Below are positions 27,101 through 35,940 of a DNA stretch of 64,000 nt, in pieces. Source of the stretch: Arthrobacter sp. B3I9. GTDB taxonomy: Bacteria > Actinomycetota > Actinomycetes > Actinomycetales > Micrococcaceae. The position numbers and the translations under genes are program-made. Location of the stretch: NCBI RefSeq assembly GCF_030816935.1, contig NZ_JAUSYO010000001.1:3596001-3660000 (forward strand), given 5' to 3'. The notes beneath the pieces are model-generated. The model saw only the letters and a list, made by a program, of their open reading frames with translations. It was not told the origin of the DNA and ran no database searches. The first letter of the stretch is position 1, and every line of letters begins with the position of its first letter.

Positions 27101-27216
27101 AGAAAGTTCCCCCTGCCGATGTTAAAAGTACGGATACAGCCGGTACGGATAAGCGGTGCGAACAAACCAGGGTCCAATCCAACCGGCTCCGGGCTGGACC
27201 GAAGTTCTGAAAAAGA

Positions 27217-27810
27217 CTACTTGCTGGTCGCGAGGCGTTGGACCGCGTCAAACTTTAGGGCGATGGTGGCCCGCAGACCTTGGTACCTATCGTCTGCCTG
27301 CCCTGGAAGAGTAAGGGTCACCCGGAGGTTGTCTCCAGCCTTGGCTTTGAGGGATGCGAGGGGTGTCAGGGAGACGCCACTGAAGGTGGCAGCTTGCGAC
27401 TTGAGTACGGCGACGGGAGCAGCACACGTGAAGACATTGCTGCCCGCAGGACTTGCAGTCCACTCGACAGGGCAGCTGTCGATCGCCATTGTCAGCCCGT
27501 TCTCCCCGGTCGTCAGGAGCGACGCCGCCGCCGAGGACGTCAGGATGATGCTGGCCAGATCCGTGTTGCCGTCGTTGGACAGCTTGAAGGTGCGTTGCAT
27601 GGAGTCCCCGGGGATCATTCCGTCGGCAGAGAATGTCACCTGGCCGTCGCCGGCCTGAAGTTTTACAGTGCCCGCGTTGACGGTGGCAGACGCCACTGTC
27701 GTGGACGTGAAGTCGCCGTAGGTGCCCAGCCCTGCGACAGCGGCGGCCGCGGTCAGGAGGATGGCGGAGGCAAGGACCTTGCTGGACGTGGACTTGAGGT
27801 TGAGACCCAT
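27217..27810 (-). CDS. TasA-like alternate-signal exported protein
   Basis: 197 aa. The signal is KVLASAILLTAAAAVAGLGT followed by YGDFTSTTVASATVNAGT, the SipW-dependent pattern. The mature part is a beta-sandwich-like domain with FSADGMIPGDSMQRTFKLSN and DLASIILTSSA and a Cys pair (DSCPVEW, FTCAAP). Bacillus TasA and camelysin show the same layout and form surface fibres or act as proteases; here only a surface or structural role is inferred. It is first in the TasA-SipW unit and divergent from the SDR gene at 28000. Confidence 0.82.
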   Translation of the reverse strand: MGLNLKSTSSKVLASAILLTAAAAVAGLGTYGDFTSTTVASATVNAGTVKLQAGDGQVTFSADGMIPGDSMQRTFKLSNDGNTDLASIILTSSAAASLLTTGENGLTMAIDSCPVEWTASPAGSNVFTCAAPVAVLKSQAATFSGVSLTPLASLKAKAGDNLRVTLTLPGQADDRYQGLRATIALKFDAVQRLATSK

Positions 27811-27999
27811 CGAACATCCTTTTCATGGTGCCGGCCATCGTCGGCCGGTCGAGGTAGTTCTGCAGTCAGCCCCGTTGGCTGACCCTCCCAACGATGCCCG
27901 GAGTCCTTCAAGGCAATGCTTCTGCCCTAAACAAGATCAATGCAAGATTCCCTCAAGCCGCGTCCAGGTGGCTCGTGGAAAGCTGGCAGACTGGGTCCT

Positions 28000-28908
28000 A
28001 TGACTGTTCTCCTGGCCGGCTGCGGCGATCTCGGCACCGAGGCCGGGCTGCGTTTTGCCGCCGTGGGCCACCGTGTGGTGGGCTGGCGGCGTTCGCCCGC
28101 TAACCTTCCGCCCGCCATCGAAGGGGCAGCGGCTGACTTGAGCGCTGGCAACCTGCCGCCCATCCCGGCCGGCACTTCCGCCGTCGTCGTGGCCGTCGCG
28201 GCGCAGTCCCCCACGGAGAACGCCTACCGGGCCGCGTATGTCGACGGGCTGTCCCATGTGCTGGATGCCGTACTGGCGTCCGAGGCCGGCGTCGGCCGGG
28301 TCCTGTTCGTCTCCTCCACGGCCGTCTACGGTGACGCCGCCGGTGGCTGGATCGATGAAAGCACGACGCCGGAACCCGGCGGGTTCTCTGGCCGCATCAT
28401 GCGTGAGGCGGAGGAATTGCTGTTCGAGCGGTTGCACGGCGCAGGTATGACTCCTATCGCCCTGCGACTCGGCGGCATTTACGGCCCTGGCCGAACCCGG
28501 CTGATCGACCAAGTGCGCAGCGGGACAGCCGTGATCCCGGCGGAACCGCGCTACACCAACCGCATCCACCGCGACGACGCGGCTGCCGCAATCGTCCAGC
28601 TGTGCTCCATGGACGCGGTTCCCGCGCCCATGTACCTGGGAGTGGATGACGACCCGGCGGAGCTGGGCGAGGTGCTGACCTTCCTGTCGGTCGAGCTGGG
28701 GCTCCCCCGTCCGGCGTCGTCCGCTGGCGTGGATGCCCAGGCGGGCGGGGACGCCGTCGGGTCCAAGGCAGGCGGGGAGCCGGCACGGGGCGGCAACAAG
28801 CGCTGCTGCAATGCGCTGCTTAGAAGCACCGGTTTTGAGTTCCAGTACCCGAGCTTCCGTGAGGGTTACCGCGACATCCTTGCCGGCGTCGGCGTGCGTC
28901 ATCCCTAG
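28000..28908 (+). CDS. NAD-dependent epimerase/dehydratase-like SDR
   Basis: 302 aa from the ATG at 28000. Extended SDR: the nucleotide-binding start is TVLLAGCGDLGTEAGLRFAA, with VGWRR after beta-2 suggesting NADP preference. VLFVSSTAVYGD precedes the active-site region, the LRLGGIYGPGR motif is at about 165-175, and RIHRDDAAAA is near 205. The usual YxxxK is weak (FSGRIMREAEE), so catalytic competence is uncertain. It resembles YeeZ-type proteins. A Gly/Ala insert around 250-270 is unusual. Confidence 0.8.
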   Translation: MTVLLAGCGDLGTEAGLRFAAVGHRVVGWRRSPANLPPAIEGAAADLSAGNLPPIPAGTSAVVVAVAAQSPTENAYRAAYVDGLSHVLDAVLASEAGVGRVLFVSSTAVYGDAAGGWIDESTTPEPGGFSGRIMREAEELLFERLHGAGMTPIALRLGGIYGPGRTRLIDQVRSGTAVIPAEPRYTNRIHRDDAAAAIVQLCSMDAVPAPMYLGVDDDPAELGEVLTFLSVELGLPRPASSAGVDAQAGGDAVGSKAGGEPARGGNKRCCNALLRSTGFEFQYPSFREGYRDILAGVGVRHP

Positions 28909-28962
28909 CCTGCTTGCGCTACCCCCGCTTGCACTCTCACTGGCCAAATCTCAAAGGAACCC

Positions 28963-29349
28963 ATGGATTTTCAGCACCTCATCGAGAACGTCGGCCGCTA
29001 TATGGACCTCGCCGGAGTAACGGTTATGGTGGTCGGCGCCGTCGTGTCACTCGTGTTGGCTCTGCGCGGATTCCAGCCGCGGCGCATGCCGGCCGGATCC
29101 GAACCGCTTTCCGTCTACCGTTCCTACCGCCAGCTGCTGGGTCGCTCGATTCTGTTGGGCCTCGAGCTCTTGGTGGCGGCCGACATCATCCGGACCGTTG
29201 CCGTCACCCCGACGTTTGAGAGTGTCGGTGTGCTGGCCATTATCGTGCTCATCAGGACGTTCCTGAGCTTCTCGCTTGAGCTGGAGATCACCGGACGCTG
29301 GCCCTGGCAGAAGGAGCCCGAGCGCCCGACGGCGGCAGCCGCGAGCTGA
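28963..29349 (+). CDS. DUF1622 membrane protein
   Basis: 128 aa with three helices at about 18-36, 60-80 and 88-107. Family-typical blocks are LLGRSILLGLELLVAADIIR, then VLIRTFLSFSLELEITGRWP. Function unknown. It follows the SDR gene by 54 bases and precedes the DUF2071 gene, same strand. Confidence 0.85.
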   Translation: MDFQHLIENVGRYMDLAGVTVMVVGAVVSLVLALRGFQPRRMPAGSEPLSVYRSYRQLLGRSILLGLELLVAADIIRTVAVTPTFESVGVLAIIVLIRTFLSFSLELEITGRWPWQKEPERPTAAAAS

Positions 29350-29391
29350 AGACCCCTTTCGGGCGTCGTGGGGTCACGTTAGGCTCAGGCA

Positions 29392-30156
29392 ATGAGCAGG
29401 CTTCAGCCTAAAGGCCGTGATCCCTCTGTAGGCGGCGATCCCTGGCCGGCTGCCCCGGAGCTCCCGTCCCCGGCCATCATGGACCAACGATGGTTGGATG
29501 CCGTATTCCTGCATTGGCGCATCCCTCAAGCCGTCGCCGCGGCGTATATGCCTTCGGGCGTCATCGCAGACGAATTTGACGGGTCCTCGTGGGTGGGGCT
29601 GATCGGTTTCCGGATGCACGGAGCAGGGCTGGGTCGCGGGCCGGGCGTCCCATACCTCGGCAACTTCAATGAGATCAATGTCCGCCTCTACTCCAGGGAA
29701 CCCGACGGCACGCGGGGTGTTGTGTTCCTGAGCCTGGACGCTTCCCGGTTGGCGGTGGTGCTGGCGGCGCGCGCGGCCGGAATCCCGTATGTTTGGTCGC
29801 GGACGGGGTGCACCCTCGATGCCTCGGACTCCGTCGGGTACACCGTGAGGCGGTTCCGGGCCGGCGCCCGGAGCTCTTTCACTGTGATTCCTGACCTCGA
29901 CGCCGGCGCCACAGACCCGCTCTCCGTCCACGTCACAGCCCGGTTTGGCCTGCATAATCGCCTCTTGGACCGAACCCTGTACATCCCCAACACACACGGC
30001 GCGTGGCCGTTGTATCGCGCGCGACTGACCCGGCTTGAGGACCAGCTCGTTGCCGCCACCGGCATCAGCGTCACGGGGCCGCCGGAGTCCGTCCTGTTTT
30101 CCCCAGGGGTGCACACGCAGTTCGGGCGGCCGCGCGTTGTCGATCGGCGAGTGTGA
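29392..30156 (+). CDS. YqjF-like DUF2071 protein
   Basis: 254 aa. After a Pro-rich ~30-residue start it reads the DUF2071/YqjF pattern: DAVFLHWRIPQAVAAAYMPS, SWVGLIGFRMHG, then GNFNEINVRLYS and GVVFLSLDASR, ending in a predicted beta-barrel with GAWPLYRARL. It is cytosolic, and the family has no established reaction. Last gene of the 28.0-30.2 kb plus-strand run. Confidence 0.82.
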   Translation: MSRLQPKGRDPSVGGDPWPAAPELPSPAIMDQRWLDAVFLHWRIPQAVAAAYMPSGVIADEFDGSSWVGLIGFRMHGAGLGRGPGVPYLGNFNEINVRLYSREPDGTRGVVFLSLDASRLAVVLAARAAGIPYVWSRTGCTLDASDSVGYTVRRFRAGARSSFTVIPDLDAGATDPLSVHVTARFGLHNRLLDRTLYIPNTHGAWPLYRARLTRLEDQLVAATGISVTGPPESVLFSPGVHTQFGRPRVVDRRV

Positions 30157-30242
30157 AAGCAGCTTGATGGTGGCTGCGCAACCGGGACCTGAACGTATCG
30201 GTCGTCGCTAAAAATGTCGGAGCCAAGTATTAGCGTGTGGGT

Positions 30243-31503
30243 ATGGAAGCCGTCAGGGATTTCCTCCCGCTTGCGGACGCTGACCAGGCCAGAAGCCGGT
30301 CCGTGGATTCGGCTGTGGACGAGGCCCTCGCGCTGCTCCGGAGCGCGAGCTCGACGGCGGTAGCTGACGCGGCGTCCTGGGGATTCGGGGCCGCGTCCGA
30401 CTTCGCCGGCAAGGTGGAGGAACTGTCCCGGGCCACGGAGTATCTGCAGCTCCTCGCGGCCGGCGCCGTGGACCGGACACGGAAACAAGACATAGCCACG
30501 GCCGGCACAGGCTCCGGAACCACCGGCTGGACCACCGGCTGGCGCGACACCCCTGCCGCCGGAAGCCCGGCTGCACAGAGCCGGGGTGCTTCTGCAGTTG
30601 CCGACAGCACGATGGGAACGCCGGACGACAGCATCCGGGCCGCAGACATGACGGCCTTACCGGGCGGCACAGGTTCGGCGATCGACCGGGACGCCGCGAG
30701 TGACCGCGGCGCCGTGCGTGACGGGGCTGCCTCGGGTGACTCGGACGCCGCAGGTGACGGGAACGCCACGGTCGGCAGGGATACCGGGAACGCGGTGGAC
30801 GACGGGGTACCAGAACACCACCGAGTTCCTGCGGGCCCGGTTGCGGATCAGCGCCCCGGAGGCCCGGCGCCGGCTCGCCCTCGCCGGGGACCTGCTGCCC
30901 CGCACCCGGTTCGGCGGCCAGGAGCTGCTGCCCCCTGTCCGTGAGGAACTCGGCGCCGCGGTCGCCTCAGCCGAGGTCTCGTCCCGGACCGCGGGCATCA
31001 TCACCGCAGCACTGGACCGGGTCCGGCACGTCTGCGACCCGGAAACCGCAGCACGGATGGAGGACGTCCCAGGCGCAGAAGCTTCTCGACGGCCTCGTCG
31101 GCGGCTGCAAGGTTGCCCTCGCCGCGGGGTCCCTGCCCGCCACCGGCGGACTCCGCCCCCAGGTCATGGTCACCATCGGCTATTGCGACCTCCTGGCCCG
31201 GCGCGGCACCAGACGGCGCCGACGCCGGCGCAGGGAGGACGGAAGGCACCGGGACGCTGCTGTTCACCGGCCCCGTCACCGCCTCCACCGCCCGGAAAAT
31301 CGCCTGCGACGCCGACATCCTCCCCGTCCTGCTCGGCAGCGAGGGCCGGATCCTGGACATCGGCCGGACCACACGGATCTTTCCCCCGCACATCCGCAAA
31401 GCCCTCACCGCCCGCGACCAGGGCTGCACCATCCCCGCCCCCGGTGCGAGGCCCACCACATCACCTACTGGTCCCGCGGCGGGACCACCGGCACGGACAA
31501 CGG
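30243..31503 (+). pseudogene. DUF222/13E12-type HNH endonuclease, 5' part, decayed and interrupted
   Basis: The ATG at 30243 starts a DUF222 N-terminus (RSVDSAVDEALALLRSASST). The reading then moves between frames: EFLRARLRISAPEARRRLAL near 30830, QKLLDGLVGGCKVALAAGSL near 31080, TGTLLFTGPVTASTARKIAC near 31250, and the HNH-side sequence EAHHITYWSRGGTTGTDNGT near 31450. About 100 residues of the normal middle, between ARMED and QKLLDG, are missing. One base is lost just before the EAHH motif. The gene is split after CAACGG at 31498-31503, and its C-terminus resumes at 34553. Confidence 0.85.
31498..31503. other. left attachment core (attL-like) CAACGG
   Basis: The last bases at which the HNH frame is recognisable. 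The same hexamer lies at 34552-34557, where the HNH frame resumes, so joining the two copies restores TDNGTLLCSHHH. A third CAACGG at 31545-31550 lies inside the element. Confidence 0.55.
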
Positions 31504-31593
31504 GACAACTTGTGATTGTGCCCCCTAATTTGGTCGTGTGGGGGCAACGGGAGAGTAAGCATTAGCGTCCTTGCGGCGCTTAAACACAGCCGG

Positions 31594-32556
31594 TCAGGCT
31601 CTACGTGATGACCGCTCCCAAGGGTAGGGCAGGAGGCAGATCGCCATCAACGTCAGTGGTTTGCCTGGGCTAAGGCTGCCAGAGAACTTTGGGTGGCTCC
31701 CCGGCAAATATTTTGGGAGCGGTTTGGCGGCCTCAGCCATACTTTTGCGCGCCCACACAATCGCAGCACCTCGATCATAGGGTCCACGGTCGATGTCGAA
31801 ATGCATAGCGGCAGGACCACTACCGCCGCTACCGTCTCCGACTGAAATGGCCGTGTCGATTCCTGCGATGGAACTGCCCGAAACAAGGATGAGGTTATTC
31901 AGGATGCAAAGACCACGCGGATCGATTAGCAGGTCGACCCCATTGTGAGACACAAGGCCCTTTTCGATCACCACGCGCTGCTTGTCGGCCTCGAAGACAA
32001 CCGTCAGGTAAATCTGCCCTTTTCTCTCCCGAATGGACAGCTGCTTTCCAGTGAACTCGTAGTCCCAGAGGTGCGTGGAGTGTACTAATTCATTTTGCCG
32101 CACAGTAAGTACGGGTGCGCCGTCTCGGTCCCGAAAGTCTAGGTTGAGCATGAGGTTGCCTTCAACCAACTCAAAGTCAACGAGACTATCACCGTCAATT
32201 TTGACCCCGGAAGCGCTCCGATTCGAGACGACAACGCGGTTTCCTCCGGCCACAATTTCCGCATGGTCGGCGAAGTAGAACAGGGAATGCGTTGCGGTGC
32301 TGTTTTGAACCACGTTGTGCGGATTAGCGTTCTTGGCCCGCACCACTTCGACCGGCAACTGGCCCCGCGACTTAAGATCGTGGTGGTAACCGCACAGTAG
32401 CGTCAGGTTAGCCTCGGCATGTTCTTGGACAATGTTGTACTCATCCATGTGGTCATAGTGATAGACGGGAATTCCGCAAATCACGCAGCCGAAGCCGCAA
32501 CGTTGGCGAACTCGCCTCTTCATGCCTTCTCGTATTTCCGGTCGTCCAGAGCTCAT
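31594..32556 (-). CDS. HNH protein with a novel C-terminal domain, element cargo
   Basis: 320 aa. The N-terminal ~65 residues form an HNH/zinc module: CGFGCVICGIPVYHYDHMDE and LTLLCGYHHDLKSRG (Cys pair, His-Asp-His, Cys-x-x-His-His). The remaining ~250 residues are beta-rich with many Asp-Gly turns (NRVVVSNRSASGVKIDGDS, then LLIDPRGLCILNN, IAGIDTAISVGDG) and match no family I know. The frame is intact although the neighbouring recombinase is broken, so it may be under selection. Codon use is less GC-biased than in the flanks. A nuclease role, perhaps in defence, is inference. Confidence 0.72.
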   Translation of the reverse strand: MSSGRPEIREGMKRRVRQRCGFGCVICGIPVYHYDHMDEYNIVQEHAEANLTLLCGYHHDLKSRGQLPVEVVRAKNANPHNVVQNSTATHSLFYFADHAEIVAGGNRVVVSNRSASGVKIDGDSLVDFELVEGNLMLNLDFRDRDGAPVLTVRQNELVHSTHLWDYEFTGKQLSIRERKGQIYLTVVFEADKQRVVIEKGLVSHNGVDLLIDPRGLCILNNLILVSGSSIAGIDTAISVGDGSGGSGPAAMHFDIDRGPYDRGAAIVWARKSMAEAAKPLPKYLPGSHPKFSGSLSPGKPLTLMAICLLPYPWERSSRRA

Positions 32557-32675
32557 TCGTCAAGCATACGAGCCGATCGTTCCCAGCTGTGCAGCGCCAG
32601 TAACCCGCAGAGCGTGTTCAACGAGGAACGGCGGCGGAGCCGCCGCTTCACTTGAAATAGCAACATAACTCGGCG

Positions 32676-32891
32676 CTAGATCAGGCACATATCGCCGTCT
32701 ACATCGGTGATCGCCGCAATCCCCTTTTTCCGTGCTGACTTGGCGCAACGCTTGCATCCGGTCAGAGCGAACCACGTCCGTGAGGGCCAGGAAGTCTCCA
32801 CTCCGCAAAAGGTGAGGTACGGGTCATCCAGCAGTGCCAGGTGAGGCGGCTTCCGAGTATCTGAACGCACCTCCAGTGACTCAGTGGTCAT
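32676..32891 (-). CDS. 71-aa Cys-pair protein of unknown function
   Basis: Start at 32891 (MTTESLEVRSDTRKPPHLAL). The sequence YLTFCGVE followed by TGCKRCAKSARKKGI resembles small zinc-finger proteins common in actinophages and integrated elements. No good ribosome site is seen, and a longer open frame extends upstream without protein-like sequence. Confidence 0.45.
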   Translation of the reverse strand: MTTESLEVRSDTRKPPHLALLDDPYLTFCGVETSWPSRTWFALTGCKRCAKSARKKGIAAITDVDGDMCLI

Positions 32892-33114
32892 CGGAGGATG
32901 TTGAGGACTGGGCCGGGGCTCCTGCCATCTGGGCGCAGTGGGGTGCATGATGCTCAATAGGCAAAGACTCGCAGCATGGGTAGAGGCTAGCTGCGCTGCG
33001 CAGGGTGTCCCCGTTCGGGTGACTGATCCTAGCGTTACCGCCCGTATCGGTGTCCTTCTGGGGGCCGCGCCCGGAACGGACGGACGCGCCAGCGGCCGGA
33101 GTACCGCCGCGGCC

Positions 33115-34526
33115 TCAGAGCCGCCAGACGGGTTCAATGCGGGCCGGATCCAGCGAGCGTGACCCTGGGGTTCCGGGGAGGATTGTGGCGTAGTCAAGGA
33201 CGGCTTTGATAATCGCCGACTGTCGGTCGAGATTCAAGGTCTCCCAGCTCGCCCGGAGTTCTTCGCCGTGTCCGATGAGTCCGTCCAGGCTGCTCGATCC
33301 GGACAAGTGGGCAAGTTGACGGCTTCGGGTCCGGATGCGGGCTTCAATGGGTTCACGGGCGGCTTTCCATTCGCCGACGGATATCTCCTTTGCCGCCCAC
33401 GTCTGGGAGAGGACCTTCATCTGTTCCTCGTCGTCGTCCAAGTCGGCCACGAGAGCGCTGTGCTGTTCGTCCGCTGCCCTGCGGCCAGCAAGCGCGTCGG
33501 ACATCGCAGGAGTGTCCAGACGCATTAGGACGGCATCGCACAGGAACTCTTCCAGCGGCGGCGCAACAACAGTGATGACGCCGCAACCTCCCCGGTCGGG
33601 CCCGGAAGCACAAACATACCGGCGCGTATCAACACGGACCGCTGAATAGAGCTTGTTGCCGCATTTGCCGCACCGCAGAAGCCCGGACAAAACATACCGG
33701 CGCGGGGCCCTCGTATTGTTGCGCTTCTTTGTGGCGAAGTGAGCCAGGATGCGCTCTCGTTGATCCTGCGTGGTAATCGGGTCCCACACGGCCTCCGCCA
33801 CGACAGTTCCCTTGCGTTCCCTGAGCCCGGCGATCCTGGCAGATTTCAGCATCGCGTTCAGCGTCATAGTTTGCCACTGCCCACCGGCGCTGGTGGATAC
33901 GTTTTGGTCGTTGAGCCAGACACAGATGGACCGCGACGACTCCCCGGACAGAAACCCGGGCCACGATCTGCCGCAGAATCTCCGACTAGGACTCAATGAC
34001 AGTCCTGCGGTCCCTTTTGTAACCGAATGGGCGCAAATTGCCCCCGTTTGGCATCCCCTGCTCTGCCAGCTGCTGCGCCTTCCTCTTCAGCCTCTCGGAT
34101 TTCCTCGCTGACTCCTTGGAAGCGATCGCCGCGAGGATGCGCGCCATGAACAACCCGTCATCATTGCCGAGATTTATGTCAGCCGTCACGGACTTCACCT
34201 GAGTCACCCCGGCGCGTGCACACAAACGAGTGAACTCCTCCAACTCCATCGGCTGCCGTGTCAGCCGGTCCAGGTTGTAGACGATCACAGCGTCGCGGTG
34301 GCCGTCGGCCAGGTCAGCCAGCAGCCGCTGATACTGCGGGCGTAGTTTCGCTGCGCTTGACTTGTAGGCTGCTCACGTCGTTGTCGACATATTCATCACC
34401 CACGGTCCAGCCTTGGTCCGCAGCCAGCTTGCGGCAGTCCTCGAGCTGTCTGGTGACGCCTAAAACCTCGCCCGTATGATCCGACGAAATACGGGCGTAG
34501 ATTGCGGCGGAGCGCGGCGTATTCAT
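33115..34526 (-). pseudogene. large serine recombinase, broken by frameshifts and a stop
   Basis: The N-terminal resolvase part starts at 34526 (AAIYARISSDHTGEVLGVTR, catalytic Ser in ARISSD). It loses frame near 34325, resumes with AVIVYNLDRLTRQPMELEEF, meets a TAG near 33989 after RRTVIES, and shifts again near 33960. It then continues with SGESSRSICVWLND, the zinc-ribbon recombinase block GLLRCGKCGNKLYS (second Cys in YVCASGPDRGGCG) and a coiled-coil C-terminus ending at 33115. All domains of a ~470-aa integrase are present, but at least three lesions break it. Confidence 0.85.
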
Positions 34527-34551
34527 CGGGGTCAGACTAACAAACAGTCAG

Positions 34552-34557
34552 CAACGG
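34552..34557. other. right attachment core (attR-like) CAACGG
   Basis: Copy of the hexamer at 31498-31503. The HNH C-terminal coding sequence starts here (NGTLLCSHHH). The recombinase start codon is 25 bases to the left. Confidence 0.55.
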
Positions 34558-34720
34558 AACCCTGCTCTGCTCCCACCACCACGTCATCCACAAAGAACAC
34601 TGGACCATCCAACTCCAGGCCGGGATCCCCTGGTTCATCCCACCCCCACACCTCGACCCCCGCCAAAGACCCCGCCGCAACCACTACTTCCAACCCGTCG
34701 CTCCGCCTGCCACCGCATAG
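34553..34720 (+). pseudogene. 3' part of the interrupted DUF222/13E12 HNH gene
   Basis: The frame from AACGGA reads NGTLLCSHHHVIHKEHWTIQ, then IPWFIPPPHLDPRQRPRRNH, and ends at TAG 34718-34720. The CSHHH is the last His motif of the HNH centre, whose first half (EAHHITYW) lies at ~31450. This is the evidence that both pieces were one gene. Confidence 0.88.
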
Positions 34721-34787
34721 TCACGGCCAGGCAGCTCCGGTCGGCCGTCTGCGTAGTCACGGCCTGAGCAGCTCCGGTCGGCCGTCC
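34715..34787. repeat. imperfect 36-37 bp direct repeat in a 306-bp gene-free stretch
   Basis: Copies at 34715-34750 and 34751-34787, both containing GTCACGGCC, then CAGCTCCGGTCGGCCGTC. The rest of the stretch from 34721 to 35026 shows no gene, and its AT content rises towards 34900-34990. Confidence 0.7.
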
Positions 34788-35026
34788 GCGTAGCTTGCGG
34801 GACGCGCCACACGAACGGCCGCGCGGTTGGCGCGGCCCTACAAAGATCCACCATCAGCCAACTGGCGCTCATCGGCGGTGATCTGGATTCATCCTTCTAT
34901 CAGCTCGGACGCAAGGCCGTCGACAGTTATCCTGTATATCCGCAAGACTTCCAAACTCATATCAGATTTGCGCGTTCCAGAGTTTCTTGATCGATCTTGA
35001 CGACCAATTCCAAAGTGGGAAAGCAT

Positions 35027-35293
35027 ATGACAAAGACATTGCCGATACATCTAAGAGCAACGAGGATAACCAGGAACCGCCGGTCACTGATATTTGGCAA
35101 AACGTACTTTACTTACGACGTTCGATTCCGGGATGGCGAAGTTCAAGTCAACGTAAATCCCAATGATGTGCTGGAGGGCGCCCGTTACCCAGCTGATTAT
35201 CGGACGGTCATGCGCGGCGCGGAGGCAGTGGCCGGTGATGGCGTTCCGGGCGAGTGGGTGGACTATCCGTATGGGCGACTGCTCGCTGATTGA
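35027..35293 (+). CDS. 88-aa protein of unknown function (pair member 1)
   Basis: The ATG at 35027 with GGGAAAG 5 bases upstream is preferred over a TTG at 34997. The basic N-terminus (RATRITRNRRSLIFGKTYFT) is followed by a beta-alpha-like domain ending VPGEWVDYPYGRLLAD. The next gene is homologous: the spacing matches and the ending is QSEWVGYPSGAVVAD. Composition is AT-richer than the flanks, which suggests transfer. No known family was recognised. Confidence 0.6.
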   Translation: MTKTLPIHLRATRITRNRRSLIFGKTYFTYDVRFRDGEVQVNVNPNDVLEGARYPADYRTVMRGAEAVAGDGVPGEWVDYPYGRLLAD

Positions 35294-35418
35294 CGGATGA
35301 ACGAGAAGCGAGGTTCCTCGGGTATTCCAGCGGCCCTCCATGAGACCGAAAACTTTCGCACGTGTAGGGTTAGCCCCGTTATAGTCGGGATCTGCAACCT
35401 CGAATTCGGGTGATACGC

Positions 35419-35697
35419 ATGCCATATCAGGAGAAGTTTTTCAGGGTGGTCGAGCATAAGCGGTCGGGCCTATTCGGGCTGACGCACCGTTGGACGTATG
35501 TGCTTGTCGATGCTCTCGGCGACGAGCGCAGGCTGGATAGGCGTGAATTACTGGCAGCACTCCTGTCGCACGGAAAGACCACGAATCAGGATGCATACAT
35601 GTGTATGCATCGCGCCTCCGAACTCTTTCGCAACGGTCAATCCGAATGGGTGGGGTATCCTTCCGGAGCTGTCGTCGCTGATTTGAACCGTATATAA
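35419..35697 (+). CDS. 92-aa protein of unknown function (pair member 2)
   Basis: The ATG at 35419 is chosen over a GTG three codons upstream. It aligns with the preceding gene: FFRVVEHKRSGLFGLTHRWT against the basic-aromatic start of member 1, RRELLAALLSHGKTT against NPNDVLEGARYPADY, and the shared EWVxYPxGxxVAD-type ending. There is no signal or membrane helix. The tandem arrangement of divergent copies next to a mobile element is typical of immunity or antitoxin families, but nothing in the sequence proves it. Confidence 0.6.
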   Translation: MPYQEKFFRVVEHKRSGLFGLTHRWTYVLVDALGDERRLDRRELLAALLSHGKTTNQDAYMCMHRASELFRNGQSEWVGYPSGAVVADLNRI

Positions 35698-35807
35698 AGG
35701 CAACTGCCCGTGGTCATCTAAAGCCAGCCGCCAGTGGTCCTCACAAGATTCGCGTGCCGGCGACCACCCGAGGTCCTCCAAATGCAACGTTCACCCGAAC
35801 AGCGCAG

Positions 35808-35939
35808 TCACCCGAACAGCGCAGTCACCCGGGTAAGGGTCTCGTACACGCCGTAGGCAAGGGGCACCCCGACGAGGGCCCAGGCAACGGTGAGTCTTCC
35901 GGTGGACTGTTTAGCAGCTGAAGTATTTGCTGTACTCAT
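35808..35939 (-). CDS. 43-aa single-helix partner of the MFS permease
   Basis: Start ATG at 35939, one base after the permease stop, with a GGAGG site inside the permease end. The product is MSTANTSAAKQSTGRLTVAW, then a membrane helix (AWALVGVPLAYGVYETL) and a short tail. Small proteins of this size and sequence are annotated as MFS transporter small subunit next to OFA-family permeases. Too short for most gene finders. Confidence 0.75.
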   Translation of the reverse strand: MSTANTSAAKQSTGRLTVAWALVGVPLAYGVYETLTRVTALFG

Positions 35940-35940
35940 C

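Larger units (their letters stand above)
31504..34551. mobile_element. decayed integrative element with serine recombinase
   Basis: About 3.05 kb inserted in a 13E12-type HNH gene. It carries an intact HNH protein gene, a small Cys-pair gene and a broken large serine recombinase whose start is 25 bases from the right end, the usual place for an integrase next to its att site. Base composition in the left half is visibly lower in GC than the flanks. Size and content suggest a remnant, not a whole prophage. Confidence 0.72.

Noticed and set aside
30157..35697. Complete prophage
   Set aside because: Only a broken integrase and two small cargo genes are present; no structural, packaging or lysis genes.
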